Part shown: one piece after another, positions 9,543-18,860 of the stretch
How positions within the stretch are numbered: position 1 is the first letter of the stretch
Layout of the letters: each line of letters begins with the position of its first letter
Origin: Prevotella sp. UBA1705
Lineage (GTDB): Bacteria; Bacteroidota; Bacteroidia; Bacteroidales; Bacteroidaceae
Length of the DNA: 64,000 nt
NCBI GenBank assembly: GCA_002317385.1
Contig: DCJH01000026.1
Location: 55,839-119,838 of the forward strand
Direction of reading: 5' to 3'
Position numbers and translations under genes: made by a program
Notes under the pieces: model-generated
The model's input: the letters and a program-made list of their open reading frames with translations, nothing else
Told to the model about the DNA's origin: nothing
Databases searched by the model: none

Positions 9543-10778
9543 ATGAAGAAGTTAATGATCGCAGCTTTGATGGTGCTTGGCACTTCTGCTGCATTTGCCG
9601 GAGACAGTGAACCACTCAAGGCCATCACCAAAGCAAAGACCTATGCCGAGGCCGTGCAGTTGCTCAAGAGCAACCTCGACCAGCTGGCCAGTGCACAGGA
9701 GAAGGCTAAGGCTTACGATTATGTGACCCGTCTGGCACTCGCCAAGTTCGACAAGGAGAATGCTGTACAGGCTGCCAACATGCAGGCTAAGATCACCAAG
9801 GCCAAGGAAGAGGCTTACGACACCCTGGGATTCTATGAGGCAGCCTACAACGCTACGGTCAACGGACTGGAGTGTATGAAGTATGACGCTCAGCCAGACG
9901 CTAAGGGAAAGGTGAAGGCCAAGTTCACCGACGGTCTCACTCCGCTGCTCAACAATGCCCGTATGCAGCTCGTTACCGCAGGTAACTACTATGCTCAGGC
10001 TGGCGACCAGGACGGCGTGCTGAAGTATTGGGGTACTTTCCTTGATACCGATGATAACCCCGTGTTCAAGTCTTCCAAGGAGCAAGAGACACAATTCATC
10101 GGTCAGGTGGCTTACTATACCGCTCAGTATGCCAACCAGGCCAAGCTGTTCGACAAGGCAGAGAAGTATATCAACATCGCCATGCAGGACGAGTCTATGC
10201 GTAAGCAGGCACAGACCTTCAAGCTCGCCATTGCTGAACGCAACCTGAAGACACGCGAAGACTCTCTGAAATATGTGGAGAGCGTTAAGGAAATGTATGA
10301 GAAAGACCCCAGCAACGACATGGTTTTCGGCACGTTGTGCAATATGTATAGCAGCCTGAAAATGAACTCGGAGCTCGACCAGGCCGTAGCTGCCAAGATC
10401 GCACAGGATCCCAACAACTTCACTGCATGGGCTCTGAAGGGTCAGACTTTGATGAACCGCAACTCTACAACAGATAATCCTAACTGGGACGAGTGTATCG
10501 AAGCTTTGAAGAAAGCCGCTGAGCTCGACAACGGAAACTCTGTCGTTCTCACCTACTTGGGCTTCGCCATCAATGCTAAAGCCGGCCAGATGAGTGGTGA
10601 TCGCGCTGCTCAGAAGGCTCTCTACACCGAGTCAATGAAGTATCTGGAGCATGCCAAGGAGATTGATCCGAACCGCGAGAAGGCCAACTGGGCATATCCT
10701 TTGTACCAGTGCTACTACTCTGTATTCCCTGCAAACGATCCCCGTACAGTGGAATTGGAGAAGATGCTGAAGAAGTAA
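9543..10778 (+). CDS. Secreted TPR-like repeat protein
   Basis: The 411-residue protein has a clear signal peptide (MKKLMIAALMVLGTSAAFAG, cleavage near residue 19). The mature part is helical, Ala/Lys/Gln-rich, and looks like tetratricopeptide repeats, with recognisable units near residues 270-300 (DPNNFTAWALKGQTLM) and 350-400 (YLEHAKEIDPNREKA). It is probably periplasmic and a protein-protein interaction scaffold. The next gene encodes a diverged paralog. No promoter is seen after gyrA, so it may be partly co-transcribed with it; a strong terminator follows the stop. Confidence 0.75.
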   Translation: MKKLMIAALMVLGTSAAFAGDSEPLKAITKAKTYAEAVQLLKSNLDQLASAQEKAKAYDYVTRLALAKFDKENAVQAANMQAKITKAKEEAYDTLGFYEAAYNATVNGLECMKYDAQPDAKGKVKAKFTDGLTPLLNNARMQLVTAGNYYAQAGDQDGVLKYWGTFLDTDDNPVFKSSKEQETQFIGQVAYYTAQYANQAKLFDKAEKYINIAMQDESMRKQAQTFKLAIAERNLKTREDSLKYVESVKEMYEKDPSNDMVFGTLCNMYSSLKMNSELDQAVAAKIAQDPNNFTAWALKGQTLMNRNSTTDNPNWDECIEALKKAAELDNGNSVVLTYLGFAINAKAGQMSGDRAAQKALYTESMKYLEHAKEIDPNREKANWAYPLYQCYYSVFPANDPRTVELEKMLKK

Positions 10779-10790
10779 TAACATAGTTCG

Positions 10791-10834
10791 ACAGCCTCAT
10801 TCTCACCTCATAGGAGAGTGAGGCTGTTCCTTTT
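10791..10834 (+). terminator. Intrinsic terminator after the first TPR gene
   Basis: A 14-bp stem (ACAGCCTCATTCTC / GAGAGTGAGGCTGT, one G-U pair) with a 9-nt loop is followed by TCCTTTTATTC. It should separate the two paralogous TPR genes. Confidence 0.8.
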
Positions 10835-10919
10835 ATTCATCGCTTTACCATCAATTCTTGGAAAAGAGCCACGTGGTAGAGAGATGATTTTATTTATTTG
10901 CTCATTAATTGTTTATTAG

Positions 10920-12122
10920 ATGAAACTCAGGATATTTAGTATTTTCATGTTGTTGGTGGTGTGCGGAAGTGCCTTTTCGCAGAAAAAAGAGATTTCTGCA
11001 GCACGGGATAATGTCAAGAAAGGTGTCAATCTTGACAAGGCTGAGCAGTCTATGCAAAGGCTTCTGAGTGATTCTGCCAACCGTGAAAACACCAAAATCT
11101 GGGACGTTCTCTTCGAAAGTCTTCGCAAACAGTATGACCAAGGCAATGAGAAACTCTATCTGAAACAGAAATACGACACGGTTTCGCTCTTCAATATAGC
11201 ATCCAGAATGTTTACCGTTATGGAGTCATACGACAGCATTGACGCCATGCCCGACCGGAAAGGAAGAGTGAAACTGTCTTATCGAAAGGACAATTCGGCT
11301 CTCCTCAACACCCTACGTCCCAATCTATACAATGGTGGTCGCTTCTTCATCTTGAAGCAGAAATACGAAGATGCCTACCGATTGCTCGACCAATATCTGA
11401 ATACTGCCGAGCAGCCGCTGTTCACTTCGTATCAGTATTCGATACGCGACAAAGCGATGCCTGAGGTTGCTTATTGGGCCGTCTACTCCGCGTTTAAGTT
11501 GAAGGACGGACAGAAAGTGCTGAAATATGCACCGCTGGCTCTGACCGATACGACCCACCATGAGATGGTTTTGCAGTATCTTTGCGAGACCTATCAGCTT
11601 GATAATGATACGGCAAGCTATCATCGCACTCTCTGCGAGGGCTTCAAACATTATCCATTATCTGGTTTCTTCTATCCTCATCTTATTGATTTCTATTCCC
11701 AGCAGAAGCAATGGACAGAGGCGCTGGCACTCACCGACCAGGCTTTGGCGGTCGATAGTACACAGTTGATGTTCCATTTGACCAAGAGTTCGATACTTCT
11801 TAATCAAGGGAAATACGCCGAAAGTTTCGACATCAGCGACTCTGTGCTTCAAAAGAACGATAGCATTCCAGAAGCGAATCTCAACGCAGGACTGGCTAAA
11901 TTCAACCAGGGCGTGATGCAAGACAAGACTGTTCAGACTACGAGAAACAGGAAAAACATCTTGAAACTCTATCGGGAGGCCTTGCCATATCTTGAGAAAT
12001 ATCGGAAGATGCGCCCTGACAGACTGGACACTTGGGGCCTTCCCTTATATACCATCTATCTCAATCTCAACATGGGAAAGCAGTTCGACGAGATAGACAA
12101 GCTCATGAAGAACAAAGGATAG
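10920..12122 (+). CDS. Secreted TPR-like protein, paralog of the upstream gene
   Basis: The 400-residue protein starts with a signal peptide (MKLRIFSIFMLLVVCGSAFS, cleavage before QKK). The mature chain is helical with TPR-like units in its C-terminal half (for example WTEALALTDQALAVDSTQLM). It aligns with the preceding gene product by layout: a DxxGRVKL/KGKVKA segment near residue 110 is followed by LLNTLRPNLYNGG versus LLNNARMQLVTAG, and both end with a repeat containing YLEKY/YLEHA near the C-terminus. It is likely periplasmic. The two genes look like an old tandem duplication, now separated by a terminator. Function is unknown. Confidence 0.75.
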   Translation: MKLRIFSIFMLLVVCGSAFSQKKEISAARDNVKKGVNLDKAEQSMQRLLSDSANRENTKIWDVLFESLRKQYDQGNEKLYLKQKYDTVSLFNIASRMFTVMESYDSIDAMPDRKGRVKLSYRKDNSALLNTLRPNLYNGGRFFILKQKYEDAYRLLDQYLNTAEQPLFTSYQYSIRDKAMPEVAYWAVYSAFKLKDGQKVLKYAPLALTDTTHHEMVLQYLCETYQLDNDTASYHRTLCEGFKHYPLSGFFYPHLIDFYSQQKQWTEALALTDQALAVDSTQLMFHLTKSSILLNQGKYAESFDISDSVLQKNDSIPEANLNAGLAKFNQGVMQDKTVQTTRNRKNILKLYREALPYLEKYRKMRPDRLDTWGLPLYTIYLNLNMGKQFDEIDKLMKNKG

Positions 12123-12166
12123 TTGTGCAAAACTAATAGGGGAGCTATTCTAAATATAGGGTATAG

Positions 12167-12751
12167 CTATTCGAAGCTAAGATGATTCAGGCGGTTACGG
12201 AGTTCTTCCGCCTGACTTTTTCGAATGGAAAGCACAATTTCGCAAGTGTTGTTGAAGTTTTGAGACACTATCCGAGCCTCCGTATTCTTCACCAATTTCA
12301 TCACCGCATTCATCATGGGATAGGCAAATTGATATTTGATTTGCTCTTCCACCAATCGTATTTCGGTCTCACAGTGGGCTATAGCATCGGCTGCAGCCGT
12401 GCGATAGGCCACGATAAGACCTCCCGTTCCGAGATTTACGCCACCATAATAGCGCACCACGCACACCAGGATATCTGTGAGTTCGTTGGAGAGAATCTGC
12501 CCTAAGATGGGCTTTCCTGCCGTAGAAGACGGTTCGCCATCGTCGTTGGCGCGAAAGGTTTCTCCCTCTGGTCCAAGCACATAGGCATAGCAACAATGAC
12601 GGGCATCGTAGTATTTCTTGCGATATCCGTCTATAATCTCCTTCACATCGTCTAAGGATTCCACATGATGCGCAAAAGCGAGGAACTTACTCCGCTTCTC
12701 AGAGTAGAATCCCTCGCCGTCGCTTTTAATGGTTTTGTAGCTGTCTTCCAT
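12167..12751 (-). CDS. YigZ/IMPACT family protein
   Basis: The protein has 194 residues from the ATG at 12751; a TTG one codon upstream is possible but less likely. The N-terminal UPF0029/Impact domain contains the family signature: RHCCYAYVLG, NDDGEPSSTAGKPIL and VVRYYGGVNLGTGGLIVAYR. The C-terminal domain (about 130-194) is the DUF1949-type ferredoxin-like fold. Eukaryotic IMPACT acts on translational control; the bacterial role is not established. It converges on the second TPR gene, with 44 nt between stops. Confidence 0.9.
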   Translation of the reverse strand: MEDSYKTIKSDGEGFYSEKRSKFLAFAHHVESLDDVKEIIDGYRKKYYDARHCCYAYVLGPEGETFRANDDGEPSSTAGKPILGQILSNELTDILVCVVRYYGGVNLGTGGLIVAYRTAAADAIAHCETEIRLVEEQIKYQFAYPMMNAVMKLVKNTEARIVSQNFNNTCEIVLSIRKSQAEELRNRLNHLSFE

Positions 12752-12829
12752 CAAAGATAATTAGTAAATCCATCAGGCCAGGATAGTGAATCATCCAGAC
12801 CTGAGGACCAAAAGTTTCTAACCGAAGAA

Positions 12830-14080
12830 TCAATCGTCCAACTTGTGGATAATCAATCCAGAGCGGAGTTTGGGCTCAAACCAAGTAGCCTTGGGCGGCA
12901 TAATCTTGCCAGAGTCGGCGATATTCATGATCTGGCTCATCGAAACGGGGTAGAGTGCCAATGCCCAACGCATCTCGCCATTATCTACACGACGCTTCAA
13001 CTCCTGCAGACCACGGAGTCCTCCCACGAAATCGATGCGCTTATCAGAACGCAGATCTGTGATGCCCATGAGCTTGTCGAGAATGAGTCGGCTGGAGATG
13101 TCTACATCGAGTACACCAATCGGGTCGCTATCGTTGTAGGTTCCGGGCTTTGCCTTCAAGCTATACCACTCGCCATCGAGATAAAGCGAGAACTCGTGCA
13201 ACTGCTGGGGTTTGTACTCGGCGGTGCCCTTCTTCTCTACCACGAAGTCGTTTTCCAATGCCTTCAGGAATTCCTCGGAGGTCATTCCGTTCAGATCCTT
13301 CACCACACGGTTATAGTCAAGGATAGTGAGTTGGCTGGCCTGGAAGCACACTGCCATGAAATAGTTGTACTCTTCCTTACCGGTATGGTTGGGATTCTGC
13401 TTGGCTTTCTCGGCACCTACCAGCGCTGCGGCGGCAGAACGATGGTGTCCGTCGGCAATGTAAAGGCTCGGCATCTTCTCAAATTCGGCCGTAATCGTAG
13501 CGAGATCAGCCTCGTCGGAGATCACCCAGAGCTGATGACGGAATCCGTCGATGGGCGCAATAAAGTCGTATTCAGGCTCAGTCTGAGCATAGCGGCTGAG
13601 CAAACCGTTGAGCACCTCATTGTCGGGATAGGCAAAGAACACCGGCTCGATATTGGCATTGCATACGCGCACATGCTTCATGCGGTCTTCCTCCTTGTCC
13701 CTGCGGGTAAGTTCATGCTTCTTGATGACACCCGTCATATAGTCGTTGACATAGGCGCCCACCACCAGACCATACTGTGTTTTGCCGTTCATGGTCTGTG
13801 CATAGATGTAGTAATGGGGCTTATCGTCCTGAACGAGCCAGCCTTTGTCCTGGAACATCTGGAAGTGGTCGGCGGCGCTCTGGTACACGCGCGGGTCGTA
13901 TTCTGACGTCCCCTCTTCGAAATTGATCTCCGGTTTGATGATGTGATAGAGTGACTTCTCATTGTCACCGGCCTCTACGCGAGCCTCATCGGAGTCGAGG
14001 ACGTCGTATGGGCGAGACTCCACCTCCTCAGCATAAGCCTTGGGCGGACGTACTCCCTTGAAAGGTTTTACAATAGCCAT
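12830..14080 (-). CDS. DUF1015 family protein
   Basis: The protein has 416 residues from the ATG at 14080 (MAIVKPFKGVRPPKAYAEEV), which is the conserved family start; an upstream in-frame extension of 36 residues would cross a terminator and is rejected. Typical DUF1015 segments are present: VESRPYDVLDSDEA, LYHIIKPE, YIADGHHRSAAA and the C-terminal WFEPKLRSGLIIHKL. The family is found next to serine-biosynthesis genes in many Bacteroidetes, as here downstream of serC-serA, but no reaction is known. Several conserved His/Asp residues in DGHHR suggest a metal or phosphate site (inference). Confidence 0.9.
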   Translation of the reverse strand: MAIVKPFKGVRPPKAYAEEVESRPYDVLDSDEARVEAGDNEKSLYHIIKPEINFEEGTSEYDPRVYQSAADHFQMFQDKGWLVQDDKPHYYIYAQTMNGKTQYGLVVGAYVNDYMTGVIKKHELTRRDKEEDRMKHVRVCNANIEPVFFAYPDNEVLNGLLSRYAQTEPEYDFIAPIDGFRHQLWVISDEADLATITAEFEKMPSLYIADGHHRSAAAALVGAEKAKQNPNHTGKEEYNYFMAVCFQASQLTILDYNRVVKDLNGMTSEEFLKALENDFVVEKKGTAEYKPQQLHEFSLYLDGEWYSLKAKPGTYNDSDPIGVLDVDISSRLILDKLMGITDLRSDKRIDFVGGLRGLQELKRRVDNGEMRWALALYPVSMSQIMNIADSGKIMPPKATWFEPKLRSGLIIHKLDD

Positions 14081-14171
14081 AGTATGATTTATTGGTTTAA
14101 CTTGTTCTCGTCTTTCCTCCCGTAGGCCCTGGCCATGGTGCCCAAGCCCTACGAAAGAGTCTATTTGAATA

Positions 14172-14240
14172 GAAAAAACTTCGCCCACACCATGCCCACG
14201 ATCATCCCAAAGGACTGAGGCGGAAGCATGGAGTGGGCGA
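14172..14240 (-). terminator. Intrinsic terminator after serA
   Basis: On the minus strand a 15-nt arm (14240-14226) pairs with 14195-14181 with one mismatch. The 30-nt loop is long. AGTTTTTTC follows directly. It lies between serA and the DUF1015 gene, so the latter may need read-through or its own promoter. Confidence 0.65.
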
Positions 14241-14250
14241 GTAGCTTCAT

Positions 14251-15168
14251 TTATTTGTTCACCTGATACCTGGTATCTCCATCCTTGAAGAACGAGCTTA
14301 TCTGCTTGGCGGCAGCAATACCGGCATTGATATTGGCCTCGGCAGTCTGTGCACCCATCTTCTTCGGGGTAGAGAAGTAGCGGCCTTCGAACTTCTTGAA
14401 CTCAGCATCGGCATCGGGCATGATGTCGGTCACGAACTTCAGGTCCTCACGTTCGGCCATCAACTTCAGCAACTCAGGCTCATTGATCACTTCCTTGCGG
14501 GCTGTGTTCACCAGGATGCCACCCTTCTTCATCAGGTTCACCACATTATAGTTGATGCTTTCCTTGGTCTCTGGAGTAGCGGGGATGTGCAGAGAAACCA
14601 CGTCGCAAGCCTTGAACAGGTCGTCGCGGCTATCCACTGCATGCACGCCGGCGCTCTCAATGGCATCCTTCGGGCAGTATTCGTCGAAAGCATAGATATC
14701 CATTCCGAAGCCCTGAGCGATGCGGGCTACATTGCGACCCACGTTTCCAAAGGCGAGAATACCCAGTTTCTTGCCCTTCAACTCAGTGCCCGACTTACCA
14801 TTATAGAAATTACGAACGGCAAACACGAGGAGGCCAAACACCAGCTCGGCCACAGCATTGGAGTTCTGTCCCGGTGTGTTTTCTACCACCACACCCTTCT
14901 CTTTGGCGTATGCGGTGTCGATAGAGTCGAAGCCTGCACCAGCGCGAACCACAATCTTCAGGTTCTTGGCAGCATCCAACACCTCTGGAGTCACCTTGTC
15001 TGAACGCACGATCATTGCGTCGGCATCGGCCACAGCGTCGAGCAATTGCTGCTTCTCTGTGTATTTCTCCAATAACACTACCTCATGGCCAGCGGCCTGA
15101 GCTTCTTTCTTGATCCCCTCAACAGCAACAGCTGCGAAAGGCTTTTCGGTAGCAACAAGTATCTTCAT
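14251..15168 (-). CDS. serA: D-3-phosphoglycerate dehydrogenase, short form
   Basis: The protein has 305 residues from the ATG at 15168 (MKILVATEKPFAAVAVEG). It oxidises 3-phosphoglycerate to 3-phosphohydroxypyruvate with NAD+, the first step of serine synthesis. The substrate domain flanks a Rossmann domain with the NAD motif GILAFGNVGRNVARIA. ENTPGQNSNAVAE and the catalytic Arg/Glu/His regions of the 2-hydroxyacid dehydrogenases are recognisable. It ends without the C-terminal ACT domain that gives serine feedback in longer SerA forms. serC lies immediately upstream on the same strand, with a hairpin in between. Confidence 0.92.
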   Translation of the reverse strand: MKILVATEKPFAAVAVEGIKKEAQAAGHEVVLLEKYTEKQQLLDAVADADAMIVRSDKVTPEVLDAAKNLKIVVRAGAGFDSIDTAYAKEKGVVVENTPGQNSNAVAELVFGLLVFAVRNFYNGKSGTELKGKKLGILAFGNVGRNVARIAQGFGMDIYAFDEYCPKDAIESAGVHAVDSRDDLFKACDVVSLHIPATPETKESINYNVVNLMKKGGILVNTARKEVINEPELLKLMAEREDLKFVTDIMPDADAEFKKFEGRYFSTPKKMGAQTAEANINAGIAAAKQISSFFKDGDTRYQVNK

Positions 15169-15300
15169 ATTCTTAGTTATTATGTTTACACGATTAGTAA
15201 ATAAGGGCCAAGGCATACCATGACCATCTGGCCTGACCACTGTCTGCCCTCCGCAATCAGCAGGAAGACGCAGCCACGACAAGCCTGAAAAATATCTCTC

Positions 15301-15337
15301 TTAAAATAGTAGCCTCCTCCCAGCTGAGGGAGGAGGC
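15301..15337 (-). terminator. Stem-loop between serC and serA
   Basis: A perfect 10-bp stem GCCTCCTCCC/GGGAGGAGGC with a 6-nt loop begins 8 nt after the serC stop. On the minus strand ACTATTTTAA follows. It is GC-rich and could attenuate transcription into serA. Confidence 0.6.
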
Positions 15338-15344
15338 AGGTTGT

Positions 15345-16412
15345 TTAGTGCTGGGCCTCGAAGTCCTGCATAGCCTTAGTGAGTTCTTTCACACCCTCTA
15401 TGGTCTGTGCATTGTAGCAACTTGCGCGGAAACCACCCACAGAGCGGTGTCCCTTGATGCCCACCATGCCGCGTTCGGTAGCGAAATCGAAGAAGGGCTT
15501 CTCCAGTTCAGCATACTCCTCGTTCATCACGAAGCAGATATTCATCAACGAGCGGTCTTCAGTGGCAACGGTGCCGCGGAACAACTTGTTGCGATCTATC
15601 TCGTCGTACACAATCTTGGCACGCTCCTGAGCCAATGCGTCCATAGCCTTCAGGCCGCCCTGAGCCTTCACCCAGCGCATGGTCTCCATCAGAGAATAGA
15701 TAGGCACCACAGGAGGAGTATTGAACATAGAACCTTTCTCCACATGAGTGCGATAGTCGATCATTGTAGGCAACTCGCGCGGAGCCTTACCCAGCATATC
15801 GTCTTTCACGATGACAACGGTCACACCGGCCATAGCCATGTTCTTCTGAGCACCGGCATAGATAGCGGTGTATTTGGAAACGTCTACCGGACGGCTCATG
15901 ATATCCGACGACATATCGGCAATCAGAGGCACGGGAGCATCGAGGTCCTTGCGGATTTCGGTACCATAGATGGTATTGTTCGTTGTGAAGTGCAGATAGT
16001 CAAGGTCTGTGGGGATGTCGAAATCCTTGGGAATGAAAGAGAAATTCTTATCTGCAGAAGAAGCCAACTCAATTGCCTCTCCAAAATGTTTTGCTTCCTT
16101 GAGCGATTTCTTTGCCCAGACACCGGTATTCACATATCCGGCCTTCTTGATCAGGAAGTTTGCGGGAATCTGCATGAACTGCAGTGAGGCACCGCCGCCA
16201 AGGAAAATTACGGAATAGCCCTCAGGCACATCGAGCAATTCTTTGATCAGGGCAACAGCCTCGTCTACTACAGGCTGAAAGTCCTTTGCGCGATGGCTAA
16301 TCTCCATCAGAGACAAACCGGAACCGTTGAAATCCAGAATCTGCTTAGCGGTATTCTCAATCACTTCGCGCGGAAGCATCGAGGGACCAGCATTAAAGTT
16401 GTACTTCTTCAT
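15345..16412 (-). CDS. serC: Phosphoserine aminotransferase
   Basis: The 355-residue PLP enzyme converts 3-phosphohydroxypyruvate and glutamate to phosphoserine, the second step of serine synthesis; the family also acts in pyridoxine synthesis. The N-terminus [15 protein letters not shown], the GGGASLQF segment (72-79), [10 protein letters not shown] and the PLP lysine in [12 protein letters not shown] (K190) are diagnostic. RHSVGG-type C-terminal substrate residues appear as [12 protein letters not shown]. Length is normal. A clear promoter lies 50-80 nt upstream, and serA follows on the same strand. Confidence 0.97.
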   Translation of the reverse strand: MKKYNFNAGPSMLPREVIENTAKQILDFNGSGLSLMEISHRAKDFQPVVDEAVALIKELLDVPEGYSVIFLGGGASLQFMQIPANFLIKKAGYVNTGVWAKKSLKEAKHFGEAIELASSADKNFSFIPKDFDIPTDLDYLHFTTNNTIYGTEIRKDLDAPVPLIADMSSDIMSRPVDVSKYTAIYAGAQKNMAMAGVTVVIVKDDMLGKAPRELPTMIDYRTHVEKGSMFNTPPVVPIYSLMETMRWVKAQGGLKAMDALAQERAKIVYDEIDRNKLFRGTVATEDRSLMNICFVMNEEYAELEKPFFDFATERGMVGIKGHRSVGGFRASCYNAQTIEGVKELTKAMQDFEAQH

Positions 16413-16462
16413 GTTTATTATTAATTTTTATGGGTTAGGAATTTCGAGATATATTGTACTTG

Positions 16463-16494
16463 CAAACTTATGGTTTTTATTTCAAATATACAAA
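16463..16494 (-). promoter_or_regulatory. serC promoter
   Basis: On the minus strand TTTG (16494-16491), 20 nt, TAAGTTTG (16470-16463). The serC ATG follows 50 nt later. Confidence 0.65.
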
Positions 16495-16906
16495 TAATTT
16501 GCTAACTATTTGCAGCGTTTAAACGGGTTTTCAGAGGGCCTCGCATACTATGTGTATGCGCATGCAATGTCACGATAATTCTTCCAAATCGTTCTCTGAG
16601 ATAAGTTTATAGTTAAAAATTTTTCATAGTGATATTCTATACATTCCGAATGTATTCATATCGTCACAATGAGTAGGGGCAAAAACGGCCCTTTTAGATA
16701 TGTTAAACTTTGTAAATCTGCTTACATTTTGATAGTTTTGGGGATTTTTCCTCATTTTCTGATGTAAAATTGTAACCTCCATTTGAGCCTGAAATATGCC
16801 TCATTTTCCTTAATTTTCATTCCGAATAATGAGTGGAGAATATAAGATAGCGGACTACTGCCGGAAACGTGGGATAAGCACTAAATCGAGATGGGATTGA
16901 GGCGGC

Positions 16907-16994
16907 TTTGGAATAAGGTAGTAATCGTCTCATGATTAGGTAGTTATAGCCATGCAAAAAGGTACTAATCGTGATGCGATTAATACCTCTTTTC
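16907..16994 (-). repeat. 22-bp-period dyad array B (4 units)
   Basis: On the minus strand units start at 16994, 16972, 16950 and 16928. The central ones begin ACGATTAGTACCTTTTT, GCTATAACTACCTAATC and ACGATTACTACCTTATTCC. These match units of array E at 18/22 (E2), 17/22 (E1) and 18/22 (E4). The first unit is degenerate and resembles unit 53322-53343 of array D. Confidence 0.8.
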
Positions 16995-17420
16995 AAAACG
17001 AATAGGCGGAGGCCTTTGCAAGCGTAAGATGCCATCATCTATACCATATTATATATAGGTGGGAAAACAACGGGTTGGACTGAAAACCTGTAAGTGACAT
17101 TTTGTAAGCTAAACCCCTGAAAACAGACATAAACACAGGAACCGAAAGTGGCCAGGAACACCGACATCCGCACTGGCTCTGTGAGACAAGAAGCGAAGAT
17201 GACGCCTCCAGATGGGCGCAAAGCTATGCGAGCCGTTGTGTGGTGGGGTATGATGATTATCGTCTTAACGTATTATATAAATAAGGTATAGGCCCATGGG
17301 CTGGCGCCCAAACAGGGAGTAATGGGTGCCAGGAGGCAGACAGATGCTTGCTATTTGAAACAAAACATGAATAAATTGAAAAATAATTCGATTTCTATAT
17401 GATATTCGAATTATTGTTCT

Positions 17421-17428
17421 TACCTTTG
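17421..17428 (+). promoter_or_regulatory. -7 box of the rseC-rnf operon
   Basis: TACCTTTG matches TAnnTTTG exactly and lies 31 nt before the rseC ATG. No good TTTG is seen at the usual distance upstream. Confidence 0.5.
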
Positions 17429-17459
17429 CATTTGCCAACCAGAGATTACAATTTAAGCA

Positions 17460-17915
17460 ATGAACAACACCATTACTCATTCTGGAGTCATTGAGCAAAT
17501 CTATCAAAATCGCATCTCCGTACGCATTGAGCAGGTCTCGGCGTGCGCTGCTTGCAAGGCTGCCGGACACTGCAATGCCTCAGATCGGAAGGAGAAACTG
17601 ATTGAAGTCTACTGCGCCCGCCCCTCCGACTATAGGGTAGGAGAGAGCGTTGTCATCACCGCCGATGAGCATGTGGGACACCGAGCGGTGGTATGGGGAT
17701 TCGGATTGCCACTGCTCATCCTCCTGGCAAGCATCTTCGGTCTCAAAGTGCTGACCCGCAGCGATGGCATGGCCGCACTGATAGGCATCCTCAGTCTTAT
17801 ACCATATTATATATTACTCTACCTCCTGCGTCGGAAAATTCGCGACCAACTTGCCTTCAAGTTACAGCCGAGCGGGACAATGAAACAACAAACAACCAAC
17901 AAACACAATAACTAA
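17460..17915 (+). CDS. RseC/MucC-like membrane protein
   Basis: The 151-residue protein has an N-terminal soluble domain with three cysteines in CAACKAAGHC (residues 29-38), then two membrane helices (about 76-96 and 103-120) and a basic tail. This is the RseC_MucC family layout. E. coli RseC affects SoxR reduction and sigma-E signalling and is linked to the Rnf/Rsx complex. The rnfB gene starts 15 nt downstream, so this is the first gene of the rnf operon. A role in assembly or Fe-S/redox insertion of Rnf is an inference from this linkage. Confidence 0.85.
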   Translation: MNNTITHSGVIEQIYQNRISVRIEQVSACAACKAAGHCNASDRKEKLIEVYCARPSDYRVGESVVITADEHVGHRAVVWGFGLPLLILLASIFGLKVLTRSDGMAALIGILSLIPYYILLYLLRRKIRDQLAFKLQPSGTMKQQTTNKHNN

Positions 17916-17930
17916 AACAAGACAAAAAAC

Positions 17931-18860
17931 ATGACGAACTTCATTTTTATCGCAGTGATGGTTCTTGGAACGATAGCGCTGATTTCCTCGGTCGTGCTCT
18001 ATCTTGTATCCAAGAAGTTTGCTGTCGAGGAAGATCCGCGCATCGGCCAGGTGCAGGAAATACTTCCCGGGGCCAACTGCGGAGGCTGCGGTTTTCCCGG
18101 TTGCTCTGGTATGGCCGATGCCTTGGTGCGCGGTGCCGACCGCGGCTCTATCGATGGGCTCAACTGCCCAGTGGGCGGACCGTCGGTGATGGGTCAGGTG
18201 GCCGACCTCCTGGGTATGGCCATGGCCAATGTGGAGCCGATGGTGGCTGTGGTAAGATGCAATGGAAGCTGCGAGCATAGGCCCCGCACGGCGGTCTACG
18301 ACGGTCTGCGCACCTGTGCTGCCATGCATGCTACGAGTGCCGGCGAGACCGGATGCGGCTATGGATGTCTGGGTTGTGGCGACTGTGTGGAGGCCTGCCA
18401 GTTCGATGCCATCCACATCAACGCTGAGACCGGGCTACCCGAGGTCGACGAGGATCGGTGCACATCGTGCGGCGCCTGCGTCAAAGCCTGTCCGAGAAAC
18501 ATCATCGAGCTGCGCAAGAAAGGTCCCAAGGGCCGTCGCGTCTACGTGCAATGTGTCAACAAAGACAAGGGCGCCGTGGCCAAGAAAGCCTGCGAAGTGG
18601 CCTGCATCGGCTGTGGCAAATGCGAGAAGGTGTGCGCCTTTGATGCCATTACCATAGCTGGCAACCTCTCCTATATCGACTTCAACAAGTGCAAGCTCTG
18701 CACCAAGTGTGTGGATGTGTGTCCCACCCAGGCCATCATCAATGTCAATTTTCCGGTGAAGAAGGCCAAGCCCACAGAGGCAAAGCCTACGGCAGACACC
18801 CCTGTCGTGGCAGAGATAACAGAATCAACAAACCATGATAAAGTGGAGGTAAAGGCATGA
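17931..18860 (+). CDS. rnfB: Rnf complex Fe-S subunit RnfB
   Basis: The 309-residue protein is the ferredoxin-receiving subunit of the Rnf ferredoxin:NAD+ oxidoreductase. An N-terminal membrane helix (about 5-27) is followed by the 4Fe-4S motif C50-x2-C53-x4-C58 with C79. The C-terminal half holds four ferredoxin-type cysteine groups (CLGCGDCVEAC, CTSCGACVKACP, CIGCGKCEKVC, CKLCTKCVDVCP). The last 40 residues form a Lys/Pro/Thr-rich tail. Its stop overlaps the rnfC start (ATGA). It sits on the cytoplasmic face. Confidence 0.95.
   Translation: MTNFIFIAVMVLGTIALISSVVLYLVSKKFAVEEDPRIGQVQEILPGANCGGCGFPGCSGMADALVRGADRGSIDGLNCPVGGPSVMGQVADLLGMAMANVEPMVAVVRCNGSCEHRPRTAVYDGLRTCAAMHATSAGETGCGYGCLGCGDCVEACQFDAIHINAETGLPEVDEDRCTSCGACVKACPRNIIELRKKGPKGRRVYVQCVNKDKGAVAKKACEVACIGCGKCEKVCAFDAITIAGNLSYIDFNKCKLCTKCVDVCPTQAIINVNFPVKKAKPTEAKPTADTPVVAEITESTNHDKVEVKA

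Larger units (their letters stand above)
16413..17459. other. Intergenic region between divergent serC and rseC
   Basis: About 1 kb without a supported gene. It holds the serC promoter, a 7-bp hairpin CGCATAC/GTATGCG (16542-16560), repeat array B (16907-16994) and the -7 box before rseC. The frames in this region have no recognisable content and no gene-like codon use. Confidence 0.6.

Noticed and set aside
12752..12759. TATCTTTG -7 box directly before the YigZ-family ATG
   Set aside because: A start site would fall inside the coding sequence, and no later Met is compatible with the conserved N-terminus, so the match is probably chance.
17265..17570. 101-codon minus-strand frame in the serC-rseC gap
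   Set aside because: It overlaps the rseC start region, has no motif, and its codon use is not gene-like.
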